DNA of 26,023 nucleotides from CAZKCI01 sp964551475 (GCA_964551475.1 CAZKCI010000139.1:1-26023); one strand, 5' to 3'; shown: positions 6,911 to 14,420, numbered from the stretch's first letter. Made by a program: numbers and translations. The notes: generated by a model not told the origin, from the sequence alone.

Positions 6911-7080
6911 TGTGGCCTGCCGGCCACACCGCGGGGGGATGGGTGTTGGGTAAGGATGTGGGTTTGGTTTATGGGTTAGGTTGATGGTGTCGGCCATCCC
7001 GCGCGCCGCACTATCGGCCTAACCCATTCACCAGACCCACTTCTTGACCTTCACCTATCATCACTAGTCCGCGGCCGGGT
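6911..7080. repeat. Stop-adjacent hairpin and imperfect inverted word array between livK and livH
   Basis: Directly after the livK stop is the hairpin TGTGGCC-TGCC-GGCCACA (6911-6928). It is followed by a purine-rich array of GGGTT/GGGTTTGG words and, about 40 nt later, its imperfect reverse complement: for example ATGGGTTAGG (6971-6980) with CCTAACCCAT (7018-7027), and GTGGGTTTGGT with ACCAGACCCAC. The two arms, about 40 nt each, could fold into one long stem. No coding sequence is seen. Confidence 0.7.
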
Positions 7081-7094
7081 TATCTGATCGGTCC

Positions 7095-7970
7095 ATGACC
7101 TACCTTCTCCAGCAGATCCTCAATTCTCTCCAGCTCGGCTCCATCTACGCCCTGATCGCGCTCGGCTACACGATGGTCTACGGCATCCTCTCCATGATCA
7201 ATTTCGCTCACGGCGACATCTTCATGGTCGGCGCCTTCCTCTGCTTCGTGGCCTCCGTCCTCCTCAAGTTCTCCTTTTTTCCCTCGCTTCTCTTCGCGAT
7301 GAGCGGGGCGGCCTGCCTGGGCGCGGCGATCGAGCGGCTCGCCTATCGGCCCCTGCGCCGCGCCCCCCGAGTATCCGCGATCATCACCGCTCTCGGCGTC
7401 GGGCTCTTCCTCGAGCACGCGACGCTGGCCTTGAGCCCCTATCCCCAGACCCTCCCCCGCCTGATCGGCAACACCACCTGGACATGGGGCGGCCTCTCCC
7501 TCTCCTCTCTCCAGATCATCATCATTGTCCTCTCCCTGGTCCTGATGGGAGCGCTCGATTTCATCGTCCACCGGACCCGGGCCGGCATGGCGATGCGGGC
7601 CATCTCCTGGGACCGCGACGTCGCCCTCCTCCTGGGCGTGCCGGCGAACGAGATCATCTCCCTGACCTTCGCCCTGGGGGCGGGCCTGGCCGGTGCGGCG
7701 GGGACGATGTACGGCCTCGCCTATCCGGTGATCGACCCCTACATGGGCGTGATGCTCGGATGGAAGGCTTTCATCTCCGCGGTGGTCGGCGGGATCGGCA
7801 ACATCCGCGGGGCCGTCCTCGGGGGTTTCATCCTGGGCGGTGTGGAGATCCTGGTGGCGGCTTTTCTTCCCTCCACCTTCCGGGATTTCACGGCCTTCGC
7901 GCTCCTGCTCATCCTCCTGATCGCGCGCCCCTACGGGATTCTGGGCAAGCCCCGACCGCAGAAGGTGTGA
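7095..7970 (+). CDS. livH: ABC transporter permease, LivH type
   Basis: A 291-residue integral membrane protein of the branched-chain amino acid permease family. The N-terminal stretch LGSIYALIALGYTMVYGILSMINFAHGDIF is the near-invariant LivH signature. The conserved cytoplasmic coupling loop GVPANEIISLTFALGAGLAGAAG lies in the second half. About eight membrane segments are apparent. It pairs with LivM to form the channel for livK cargo. The ATG at 7095 lacks a strong Shine-Dalgarno, and a 184-bp repeat-bearing gap separates it from livK, whereas these genes are normally close. Confidence 0.93.
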   Translation: MTYLLQQILNSLQLGSIYALIALGYTMVYGILSMINFAHGDIFMVGAFLCFVASVLLKFSFFPSLLFAMSGAACLGAAIERLAYRPLRRAPRVSAIITALGVGLFLEHATLALSPYPQTLPRLIGNTTWTWGGLSLSSLQIIIIVLSLVLMGALDFIVHRTRAGMAMRAISWDRDVALLLGVPANEIISLTFALGAGLAGAAGTMYGLAYPVIDPYMGVMLGWKAFISAVVGGIGNIRGAVLGGFILGGVEILVAAFLPSTFRDFTAFALLLILLIARPYGILGKPRPQKV

Positions 7971-8008
7971 TCGGGAGACGGAGGGAGAGTGCGCCATCTG
8001 GGGCAACC

Positions 8009-8188
8009 AAGGTTCAAAGGTTCAACGGTTCAAGGGTTCAACGGTTGAAACAAACATAGCCGCAACCGTGAACCGCTGAACCGTTGAACCGTGAACCGCT
8101 GAACCGTTGAACCGTTGAACCGTGAACCGCTGAACCGTTGAACCGTGAACCGCTGAACCGTGAACCTCTTAACCTAATAACCTGATCG
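8009..8188. repeat. Large inverted array of GGTTCAA / TTGAACC words between livH and livM
   Basis: The left part (about 8009-8049) is built of GGTTCAA and CGGTTCAA words. The right part (about 8062-8188) is built of the reverse-complement words AACCGTG, AACCGCTG and AACCGTTG, more than ten units long. The two parts face each other and could form a very large, slippery hairpin in the liv transcript. Units are 7-8 nt with no spacers, so this is not a CRISPR array. No ORF is supported. Confidence 0.85.
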
Positions 8189-8201
8189 ATCTCGATACAT
8201 C

Positions 8202-9200
8202 GTGGGAAATCCACAACAGACCCGCCGCATCGCCCTGATCTTCTCCCTGGCCGGGCTGGGGCTCATCCTCGCCGACGCCGTCGGGCGTTTCGGCCTCCTC
8301 GACCCCTACCATCAGCTCATCCTCGGCTACATCGGGATCAACATCATCCTGGCGATGAGCCTCAACCTGGTCAACGGCTACATGGGCGAGTTCTCCATCG
8401 GCCACGCCGGTTTCATGGCGGCGGGCGCCTACGTCTCCGCCTTCCTCACCGTCCGCGTCTTTCCCGTCCATCTCCAGGCGCCCCTTTTCCCCCTGGCCGT
8501 GGCCGCGGGAGGAGCGGCGGCGGCCCTTTTGGGCCTTCTGGTCGCCATCCCCTCTTTCCGCACCCGCGGGGATTACCTCGCAATCGTGACGTTGGCCTTC
8601 ACCATGATCGTGAAGTCGGCGATCGAAAACATCGGCGCCCTCGGAGGCCCCCGGGGCTTCCTGGGGATGCACCGCCTCACCACCCTCCCCTGGATCTACG
8701 TCTGGGCGGCGGCGGCCGTCTTTTCCATCCGGAATTTCATCTACTCCTCATTCGGGCGCGGGATGCTCGCCATCCGCGAGGACGAGACCGCGGGGGAGCT
8801 CCTCGGAGTGGACGTGCGCCGGGTCAAGGCTCTGGCCTTCTCCCTCTCCTCCTTCTTCGCCGGTGTGGGCGGGGCGCTGCTCGCCCACCTGCTTCTCTTC
8901 ATTAACCCGCGGATGTTCGACATCACGCGCTCCACCGACATCCTGATCATGGTCTACCTGGGAGGGATCGGGTCGCTCGCCGGTTCGGCGGCGGGTGCGG
9001 TTATCTACACCGTCCTCCTGGAGATCCTCCGCCCGTTGGGGATCTGGCGCATGATGCTGCTGCCGCTCATCCTGGTCCTGATCATGATCTACCGCCCCCA
9101 GGGGATCATGGGACTCAAGGAGCTCGCACTTTTGCTCCCTTCCCGCGATCGCGCGCGGCGGGACGCCCTCATCCCGGAGAGCGAGAGGGGGATCCGTTGA
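8202..9200 (+). CDS. livM: ABC transporter permease, LivM type
   Basis: A 332-residue membrane protein of the LivM family with many hydrophobic segments. Typical stretches are LVNGYMGEFSIGHAGFMAAGAY near the N-terminus, TRGDYLAIVTLAF in the middle and the coupling loop LLGVDVRRVKALAFSLSSFFAGVGGALL. It starts with GTG at 8202. The stop codon overlaps the livG TTG start (TTGA), so livM and livG are translationally coupled. The charged tail (SRDRARRDALIPESERG) probably faces the cytoplasm. Confidence 0.93.
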   Translation: MGNPQQTRRIALIFSLAGLGLILADAVGRFGLLDPYHQLILGYIGINIILAMSLNLVNGYMGEFSIGHAGFMAAGAYVSAFLTVRVFPVHLQAPLFPLAVAAGGAAAALLGLLVAIPSFRTRGDYLAIVTLAFTMIVKSAIENIGALGGPRGFLGMHRLTTLPWIYVWAAAAVFSIRNFIYSSFGRGMLAIREDETAGELLGVDVRRVKALAFSLSSFFAGVGGALLAHLLLFINPRMFDITRSTDILIMVYLGGIGSLAGSAAGAVIYTVLLEILRPLGIWRMMLLPLILVLIMIYRPQGIMGLKELALLLPSRDRARRDALIPESERGIR

Positions 9201-9982
9201 CCGCATCCGCCGCTCCTCTTCTGGAGGTGGCCGGCCTCACCCATTCTTTCGGAGGCCTCTGCGCCCTCTCCGGCTTCAACCTCCTCATCTCTCCGGGGGA
9301 GATCGTGGGGCTGATCGGCCCCAACGGCGCGGGGAAGACCACGGTCTTCAACCTGATCACCCAGGTCTACCGTCCGGACAAGGGGTCCGTCCGCTTCGGG
9401 GGGCGGGAGCTCGCCGGGAAGCGGCCCGACCAGGCGGCGGCGCTGGGGATCGGGCGCACCTTTCAGAACATCCGCCTTTTCAAGAACCTCTCCGTTCTCG
9501 ACAACGTTCGCGTCGCCGGCTACGCCCGGTCCCGCTATTCCGCGGCGGAGGCGATTCTGCGCTGCGGCCGCTGCCGCTCCGAGGAGGGGCGGATCCTCGA
9601 CGAGGCTCTGCGCCTCCTCTCCCGCTTCGGCCTGGAGGGATACGCCCGGGAGCCCGCCCGCAACCTTCCCTACGGGCCCCAGCGTCGGCTGGAGATCGCC
9701 CGGGCGCTCATCCTGCGCCCCCGCCTCCTCCTTCTCGACGAACCGGCCGCGGGCATGAACCCGAATGAAATCGCGGAGCTGATGGGATCGATCCGTTCGC
9801 TCCGGAAGGATTTCGGCGTTGCCATACTCATGATCGAGCACCAGATGTCGCTGGTCATGGGTGTCTGCGAACGGATTGTGGTCCTCGACTTCGGCGAGAC
9901 CATCGCCGCCGGGCGCCCGGAGGAGGTCCGCCGGGACCCGAAGGTGCTTACGGCTTACCTGGGCGGCGAGGAGGGGCAATGA
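9197..9982 (+). CDS. livG: ABC transporter ATPase, LivG type
   Basis: A 261-residue nucleotide-binding subunit. Walker A is GPNGAGKTT (41-49), the Q-loop region follows at GRTFQNIRLF, and Walker B is LLLLDEPAAGMN. The C-loop reads NLPYGPQRRLEIARAL in place of LSGGQ, which is the usual LivG variant. The end (VLDFGETIAAGRPEEVRRDPKVLTAYLGGE) is diagnostic of LivG. The TTG start overlaps the livM stop, and its own stop overlaps the livF ATG (ATGA). It energises uptake together with LivF. Confidence 0.95.
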   Translation: MTASAAPLLEVAGLTHSFGGLCALSGFNLLISPGEIVGLIGPNGAGKTTVFNLITQVYRPDKGSVRFGGRELAGKRPDQAAALGIGRTFQNIRLFKNLSVLDNVRVAGYARSRYSAAEAILRCGRCRSEEGRILDEALRLLSRFGLEGYAREPARNLPYGPQRRLEIARALILRPRLLLLDEPAAGMNPNEIAELMGSIRSLRKDFGVAILMIEHQMSLVMGVCERIVVLDFGETIAAGRPEEVRRDPKVLTAYLGGEEGQ

Positions 9983-10698
9983 AAACGGGGGAACCCATCC
10001 TCTCGGTCGAGTCTCTCGCCGTTTCCTACGACCGGATCAGCGCGGTCCGGGATGTCTCCTTCTCGGTTGGGGAGGGGGAGCTGGTCGCCCTGATCGGGTC
10101 CAACGGGGCGGGGAAATCCACCATCCTCCGGGCGATCTCCGGCCTGATCCCCTCATCCGGGACTATCCGTTTCCGGGGACAGCCTCTGGCCGGGACGCCG
10201 GCGAACCGGCGGACGGCGATGGGGATCGCCCATGTCCCCGAAGGCCGCGGGATCCTGGGCAACCTCACGGTTCTGGAGAATCTCGTTCTGGCGTCTTGGA
10301 CGCGCCGGGACCGGGCCGGCGTGCCGGCGTCGCTGGAGAAGGTCTTCGCCCTCTTCCCGCGTTTGCGGGAGCGGCGAAAGCAGTCCGCCGGGACGCTCTC
10401 CGGCGGCGAACAGCAGATGCTCGCCATCGGCCGGGCGCTGATGATCAAGGGGGACCTGATGCTCCTCGATGAGCCGTCGATGGGACTCGCCCCCATGCTG
10501 GTCCGGGAGATCTTCCGCGTGCTCTCGGAGATCAACCGGGCCGGGACCGCCGTTCTCCTGGTCGAACAGAACGCCCGCCTGGCCTTGAAGACCGCTACGC
10601 GGGCCGATGTCCTGGAGACGGGGAGGATCGTGATCGAAGGCGAGGGGCCGAAGCTTCTAAACGACCCCCGCGTGAAGGAGGCCTATCTGGGGGCGTGA
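9979..10698 (+). CDS. livF: ABC transporter ATPase, LivF type
   Basis: A 239-residue ATPase with Walker A GSNGAGKST (about 40-48), a canonical C-loop LSGGEQQMLAIGRAL and Walker B LMLLDEPSMGLAP. The family ending NARLALKTATRADVLETGRIVIEGEGPKLLNDPRVKEAYLGA identifies LivF. It is the last gene of the liv set, overlaps livG by 4 nt, and is followed by a repeat region with a strong hairpin at 10761-10782 and a convergent HD-domain gene. Confidence 0.95.
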   Translation: MKTGEPILSVESLAVSYDRISAVRDVSFSVGEGELVALIGSNGAGKSTILRAISGLIPSSGTIRFRGQPLAGTPANRRTAMGIAHVPEGRGILGNLTVLENLVLASWTRRDRAGVPASLEKVFALFPRLRERRKQSAGTLSGGEQQMLAIGRALMIKGDLMLLDEPSMGLAPMLVREIFRVLSEINRAGTAVLLVEQNARLALKTATRADVLETGRIVIEGEGPKLLNDPRVKEAYLGA

Positions 10699-10886
10699 AA
10701 AAGCCCGGCAAAAGAAAGCCGCGGATTACGCGGATTACGCGGATTGAAGGGCGACCTGTCACGCGGACATGAATGTCCGCGTTTGCGAAAAAAAGATTAT
10801 CGCGAGTCGGATAAGATATCCGTTACGGGCCGCTCCGGTTTTAATTCGCGTCAATTCGCGCGTTATTCGCGGTTAAAGATTATTTT
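10699..10886. repeat. Intergenic repeats and hairpin downstream of livF
   Basis: Three direct copies of GCGGATTAC-type words (about 10720-10746) are followed by a 10-bp hairpin ACGCGGACAT / ATGTCCGCGT (10761-10770 and 10773-10782) with a 2-nt loop. A small CGGATA/TATCCG hairpin and ATTCGCG words come next, up to the convergent gene. The 10-bp hairpin may end the liv transcript, but it lacks a clear U-tract. Confidence 0.65.
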
Positions 10887-11708
10887 TTACGGGGGGGGGC
10901 AATTCGCGGAATTCGTAGTTCGGCAGCCCGCCGCCAGGCGCGCGTCCAATGACGCGAAGACCGCGTCTATCCTTTTCGACGGCGGATAGCTCCGGCGCAG
11001 GAGATCGAGATACCTCCCCTTCCGGATCCGTCGGAAGGAGGAGGGGAAGTTGATGTCGTGGATCCAGCCCGCGACCAGGAGCTTGAGCTCGCCGATAGTT
11101 CTGAGCCTCTTCAGGGAGACAATCTTTCCCGCCCGGACATCCTCGAAGAACTGATCGGCGATCCGGGGCCCTTCCTTCAGGCCGAGCTCGAAGGCGTGGA
11201 TCCTCTTTCGCCGCGGGCGGCTATAGTAGCGGGAGATCAGGTTGAGGTTGTCGAGCTTGTCGGCGTCGCGGATGATCCGGGTGTAGAGAAGGACGCGGCG
11301 GTCTTCCCCGCGGGGAAGAGACGCCTTGTTGTGCAGAAAGATCGCCCGGAGAACGGTCTTTTGGAGCGCGGGGGCCAGGCCTTGAAGGACGCCCTCTTCC
11401 CGAACGATCCTCCTCCCCAAGGCCGCGTGGTCCTCGCTTCGGCGGTCGTAAAGGGTCCGATGGCGGCGAAACTGGGGGAAGCGGCCGACGTCGTGGAGCA
11501 GGGCGATCGCCTCGACGGTTCTCGTCTCCGCCGCGCCGATTTCCAGATTCAGCGCCAGGCCGGCGGCGAGTTTCCTCACCCGAAGCGTGTGGCTCCGCTT
11601 GAGTGCCCAGTTCTGCCGGGCCGCCTCATCGCCCCGGGAGAAAGGGCGCACGAAGGCCGCGAACCAGTCTTCGATCCGGCGGAGCCGTCTGGGGTTGAGC
11701 GTGGTCAT
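10887..11708 (-). CDS. HD-domain phosphohydrolase
   Basis: A 273-residue HD superfamily protein. The metal ligands are visible: H40 in KRSHTLRV, H72-D73 in LLHDVGRFPQF, H94 (SEDHAALG), H126 (FLHNKAS) and D148/D150 (IIRDADKLDN). This is the pattern of small bacterial HD hydrolases that act on nucleotides or phosphoesters; the substrate is unknown. The last residues (about 262-273, ending SANCPPP) are encoded by repeat DNA that includes a run of nine G (10891-10899), so the true C-terminus could differ if the run slips or is misread. The gene is convergent with livF and divergent from the exonuclease gene. Confidence 0.85.
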   Translation of the reverse strand: MTTLNPRRLRRIEDWFAAFVRPFSRGDEAARQNWALKRSHTLRVRKLAAGLALNLEIGAAETRTVEAIALLHDVGRFPQFRRHRTLYDRRSEDHAALGRRIVREEGVLQGLAPALQKTVLRAIFLHNKASLPRGEDRRVLLYTRIIRDADKLDNLNLISRYYSRPRRKRIHAFELGLKEGPRIADQFFEDVRAGKIVSLKRLRTIGELKLLVAGWIHDINFPSSFRRIRKGRYLDLLRRSYPPSKRIDAVFASLDARLAAGCRTTNSANCPPP

Positions 11709-11754
11709 GAGGTCGAAGCGTTAATCCTGATCCCGCGGAGACGAGGGCGATAAC

Positions 11755-11797
11755 CCCGATTACTCATGGAAACCGATAGTTTTCATGAATAATCGGG
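11755..11797. promoter_or_regulatory. 19-bp imperfect dyad between divergent HD and exonuclease genes
   Basis: Arms 11755-11773 and 11779-11797 match at 17 of 19 positions as an inverted repeat around a 5-nt centre (right arm GTTTTCATGAATAATCGGG). The dyad ends immediately before the -10-like box of the exonuclease gene, a position suited to an operator controlling one or both divergent genes. Confidence 0.45.
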
Positions 11798-11803
11798 AAT
11801 AAT
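11798..11803 (+). promoter_or_regulatory. -10-like box (AATAAT) for a leaderless exonuclease mRNA
   Basis: AATAAT ends 7 nt before the ATG at 11811. ATAATATCACGGATG here differs at one base from ATAATATCACCGATG before the GH13 gene, including the start codon. Confidence 0.4.
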
Positions 11804-11810
11804 ATCACGG

Positions 11811-12503
11811 ATGGAGAGCGACCGGATGGCCGAGTATTTCGAAATCGTATTCCGTTCCCAGGTCGAGTATGCGCCCGTCGGCGGCCGCTCGGTTTTCTGC
11901 GACGACGACGATGGGGTCCCGGTCGGCCCGGCGCCGAAGAAGCCGGTCCGGATGATAACGAACTCCACGGCGCTGGAAGAGCTGGCCGAGGACATGCTCG
12001 GCCAGGATGCGGTCGGCCTCGACGTGGAGACGACGCTCTCCTGCGAGCCCGATCTCTGTCTGGCCCAATTTGCCCTGCCCGAGTACGACGCCGTGATCGA
12101 TCCTTTCGAGCTGGATACACTGGAGCCGCTCCGGGAGATCCTGGAGCGCGTCCGGCCGGTCAAGATCATCCACAACGCCCCCTTCGAGCGATCCGTCCTC
12201 GGCCGCCTCGGCTTCCGGATCGACGGCGTCTACGACACCCTTTCCGTTTCGCGGTCGCTCCGGGGAAGGCGGGTCGAGGGCGGGAACAGCCTGGGGGCGG
12301 TCTGCCGGCGGGAGCTGGGGATCGGACTGAACAAGATCCTCCAGCGCTCCGACTGGGCGCGCCGGCCGCTCTCCCGCGAGCAGCTGAAATACGCGGCCAT
12401 GGACGCGGAGGTATTGCTGGAGCTGTACAGCAGATTCCGGGTGGAGGCGGGAGAGCGGGGAAGCCGCGTCGGACGGGCTGACCGGACGGACCGGTCGGAC
12501 TAG
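11811..12503 (+). CDS. RNase D-like 3'-5' exonuclease (DEDDy family)
   Basis: A 230-residue exonuclease domain. Exo I is GLDVETT (D71, E73). Exo II is IIHNAPFERSVL, where the usual Asp is replaced by E126. Exo III is YAAMDAEVLLELY with Y194 and D198, the DEDDy form. Later RNase D features such as DTLSVSRSL and the LGAVCRRELGIGLNK helix are present, but the HRDC domains of full RNase D are absent. It probably trims RNA or DNA 3' ends in the cytoplasm. Two starts are possible: ATG 11811, which fits a leaderless mRNA, or ATG 11826, which has GGAG 9 nt upstream. The C-terminal GRADRTDRSD is encoded by a palindromic repeat and is probably not part of the fold. Confidence 0.87.
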   Translation: MESDRMAEYFEIVFRSQVEYAPVGGRSVFCDDDDGVPVGPAPKKPVRMITNSTALEELAEDMLGQDAVGLDVETTLSCEPDLCLAQFALPEYDAVIDPFELDTLEPLREILERVRPVKIIHNAPFERSVLGRLGFRIDGVYDTLSVSRSLRGRRVEGGNSLGAVCRRELGIGLNKILQRSDWARRPLSREQLKYAAMDAEVLLELYSRFRVEAGERGSRVGRADRTDRSD

Positions 12504-12514
12504 TCCGACCGGTC
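12489..12514. repeat. 26-bp perfect palindrome between convergent genes
   Basis: 12489-12501 (GACCGGTCGGACT) and 12502-12514 are perfect reverse complements with no loop, inside a wider run of GGTCGGAC words. It covers the exonuclease stop codon and lies 18 nt before the end of the convergent thioesterase gene. It may act as a shared transcription barrier, but there is no T-tract. Confidence 0.7.
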
Positions 12515-12531
12515 GGACCGATGGGGCGGGA

Positions 12532-12978
12532 TCATATTTTAGCCACGTAACGGCCCGTGAAGCGGGCGCAGACGACACCGTCGGCGGTCACGGTCGTTTC
12601 CAGATTGATCGAGCCCTTGCCTTCGGTTTTCACCGCTTTGGCCAGCTCTCCGATCGCCGCGTCGTCCCGGCACTCGCAGGACGAGCGGTAGTCGGCTCGC
12701 ACCGGCCTCAGATACTGCATCGTGCTGTCGGCCACCATGGCGATGGCGGTGAGCCCGTGGTCGAGGAGGATCCGGTTGACGTAGGCCCAGCCGCAGAGGA
12801 CCGCCAGAGAGTAGAGGCTCCCGGCGAAAGCCGTCCCCTTGTCGTTGTGGTTGCCGGAGAGGGGCGCGTCCAGCTCCATCCGGTGGGGATCGGAGTCGAC
12901 GACGTGGATTTCCATCGTCCGGGCGATCGGGATGGCGCCCCGGATCATCTTGTCGATTGTCTTGCTGATCTCGTCCAT
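12532..12978 (-). CDS. YiiD-type hotdog thioesterase-domain protein
   Basis: A 148-residue protein matching the hotdog domain known as YiiD C-terminal / thioesterase_put. The signature NHNDKGTAFAGSLYSLAVLCGW (about 43-64) is clear, followed by the helix and strands typical of the fold (ADSTMQYLRPVRADYRSSC). Unlike YiiD it has no N-terminal acetyltransferase domain, so this is the stand-alone form. A role in acyl-CoA or acyl-carrier hydrolysis is the family expectation; the substrate is unknown. The ATG at 12978 is preferred over an upstream in-frame codon at 13038 because GGAGGTGA lies 5 nt before it and the longer version runs into ATTTCCACG repeat DNA. Confidence 0.86.
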   Translation of the reverse strand: MDEISKTIDKMIRGAIPIARTMEIHVVDSDPHRMELDAPLSGNHNDKGTAFAGSLYSLAVLCGWAYVNRILLDHGLTAIAMVADSTMQYLRPVRADYRSSCECRDDAAIGELAKAVKTEGKGSINLETTVTADGVVCARFTGRYVAKI

Positions 12979-13009
12979 CGTGATCACCTCCCCGCCGCGC
13001 CCCCGAAAA

Positions 13010-13095
13010 GAAACCGCACGGATTTCCACGAATTTCACGAATTGACACGAAGGGAATTACAATTCGTGGTAATTCGTGTCAATTCGTGGAAGTCG
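13010..13095. repeat. ATTCGTG repeat with 16-bp perfect inverted repeat
   Basis: CACGAATTGACACGAA (13036-13051) and its exact reverse complement (13073-13088) flank further AATTCGTG words. This is the commonest intergenic word family of the window, here arranged as a hairpin between the aminotransferase and thioesterase genes. Confidence 0.8.
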
Positions 13096-13106
13096 GTTTT
13101 ATGGCG

Positions 13107-14420
13107 CTACTTTGCCCCCTTCTCGATGATCCCCAGGCCCTCGTCCAGCGTGGCGCAGATGAAGTCGGCGTCGTCCTTGGTGACGCAGTAGGGGGGCTTG
13201 ATCCGCACCACGTTCCCGGCCATCGCCCCCTTGCCGATCAAAAGCCCCCGGTCCTTGCAGAGCTCCATCAGGGCGAGCGTCTCCTTGGCCGCCGGTTCCT
13301 TGGTCTGGCGGTCCTTGACCAGCTCCACGCCGAGCATCAGCCCCATCCCCCTTACCTCGCCGATCATCCTCCGCTTCTCCATCAGGGCGCCAAGCTTCTT
13401 CTTCAGGTAGTCCCCGACGTTTGTGATGTTCTCGAGGTACTTTCTCTTTTCAATCGTCTCGATCACCAGGCGAGCCTGGGTGGTGGAGACGGGGTTCCCC
13501 CCGAACGTGGAGAAATGGATCAGGCCGCGGTGCGATTCGGCGATCTCGGCCGTGGTGATCACGCCTCCGATCGGAATGCCGTTTCCCATCCCCTTGGCCA
13601 TGGTGATCACGTCGGGGACGACCCCCCACTGCTCGATCCCGAACCATTTCCCGCCCGTCCGCCCGAAACCGGTCTGGACCTCGTCGATGATCAGGAGGCC
13701 GCCGTATTTGCGGACGATCCCGGCCACGATCTTGAAGTATTCCGGCGGGGGGGTGATCACGCCGCCGAAGCCCATGATCGGCTCGGCGAACATGGCCGCG
13801 ATCTTCCCCGAGGTGGAGTATTTAATGGCTTCCTCGACCTCGTAAGCGCACTTCAGGGCGCAGGAGGGATAGGAGAGGCCGAAGGGACAGCGGTAGCAGT
13901 AGGCGGGGGCGACGTGGCTCACGCCGAAGACGAAGGGGACGGAATGGCGCCAGAGGCTCTGGCCGGAGAGCGACATCGACATGATCGTTCGGCCGTGGAA
14001 GGAGTGGCGCAGGGCTATGAACTCGTGGCGCTTGGTGAAGTTTTTGGCGATCACCGCCGCGAACTCGGTGGCCTCGGTGCCGGAGTTGGTGAAGAAGGAC
14101 TTCTGGAGGTTCCCCGGCGTGACGGAGGCGAGCTTTTCGGCGAGCCTGACCAGCGACTCGGTGTAGTACATGGTGGTCGAGTGCTGGAGGGTGGCGTTCT
14201 GCTTCTGGACCTCGGGGACAATGTCCGGGTGGCAGTGGCCGACCGAGATGGTCACCACCGCGGAGAACCCGTCGAGGTACTTCTTGCCCTGGTCGTCGTA
14301 GACGTACTGCATTTCCCCCTTCACCAGGTGGAGGGGGTTCGTGTAGTAGGTCAGGTAGGCGGGCATCAGGAACTTCTCCCGCTTCTCGGCGATCTGTTTG
14401 ACGGTCAATCGGTTATCCAT
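13107..14420 (-). CDS. Class III PLP aminotransferase (AGXT2 / beta-alanine or 3-aminoisobutyrate type)
   Basis: A 437-residue aminotransferase. The PLP lysine is K276 in ITMAKGMGNGIPIGG, the cofactor-ring Asp motif is IIDEVQTGFGRTG (D246, E247, Q249), and TNSGTEATE (111-119) binds the phosphate. The overall pattern matches the AGXT2-like / omega-amino-acid:pyruvate group, whose members act on beta-alanine, 3-aminoisobutyrate or 4-aminobutyrate. Next to dihydropyrimidinase and ureidopropionase genes, a role in deaminating the beta-amino acid to malonate or methylmalonate semialdehyde is the best reading. An inserted cysteine cluster (C175, C178, C187, C191) could hold a metal or Fe-S cluster. 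GGGAGG precedes the ATG. Substrate remains inferred. Confidence 0.9.
   Translation of the reverse strand: MDNRLTVKQIAEKREKFLMPAYLTYYTNPLHLVKGEMQYVYDDQGKKYLDGFSAVVTISVGHCHPDIVPEVQKQNATLQHSTTMYYTESLVRLAEKLASVTPGNLQKSFFTNSGTEATEFAAVIAKNFTKRHEFIALRHSFHGRTIMSMSLSGQSLWRHSVPFVFGVSHVAPAYCYRCPFGLSYPSCALKCAYEVEEAIKYSTSGKIAAMFAEPIMGFGGVITPPPEYFKIVAGIVRKYGGLLIIDEVQTGFGRTGGKWFGIEQWGVVPDVITMAKGMGNGIPIGGVITTAEIAESHRGLIHFSTFGGNPVSTTQARLVIETIEKRKYLENITNVGDYLKKKLGALMEKRRMIGEVRGMGLMLGVELVKDRQTKEPAAKETLALMELCKDRGLLIGKGAMAGNVVRIKPPYCVTKDDADFICATLDEGLGIIEKGAK

Noticed and set aside
8062..8188. CRISPR-like tandem array
   Set aside because: Units are 7-8 nt, contiguous and degenerate, with no unique spacers, and no cas genes are nearby.
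5750..10698. Urea transporter (urtABCDE) rather than liv
   Set aside because: Protein lengths and gene order fit livKHMGF, and no urease genes are nearby. The ligand is still uncertain.
12979..13038. Longer N-terminus for the thioesterase
   Set aside because: The extension comes from ATTTCCACG repeat DNA, and GGAGGTGA points to ATG 12978.
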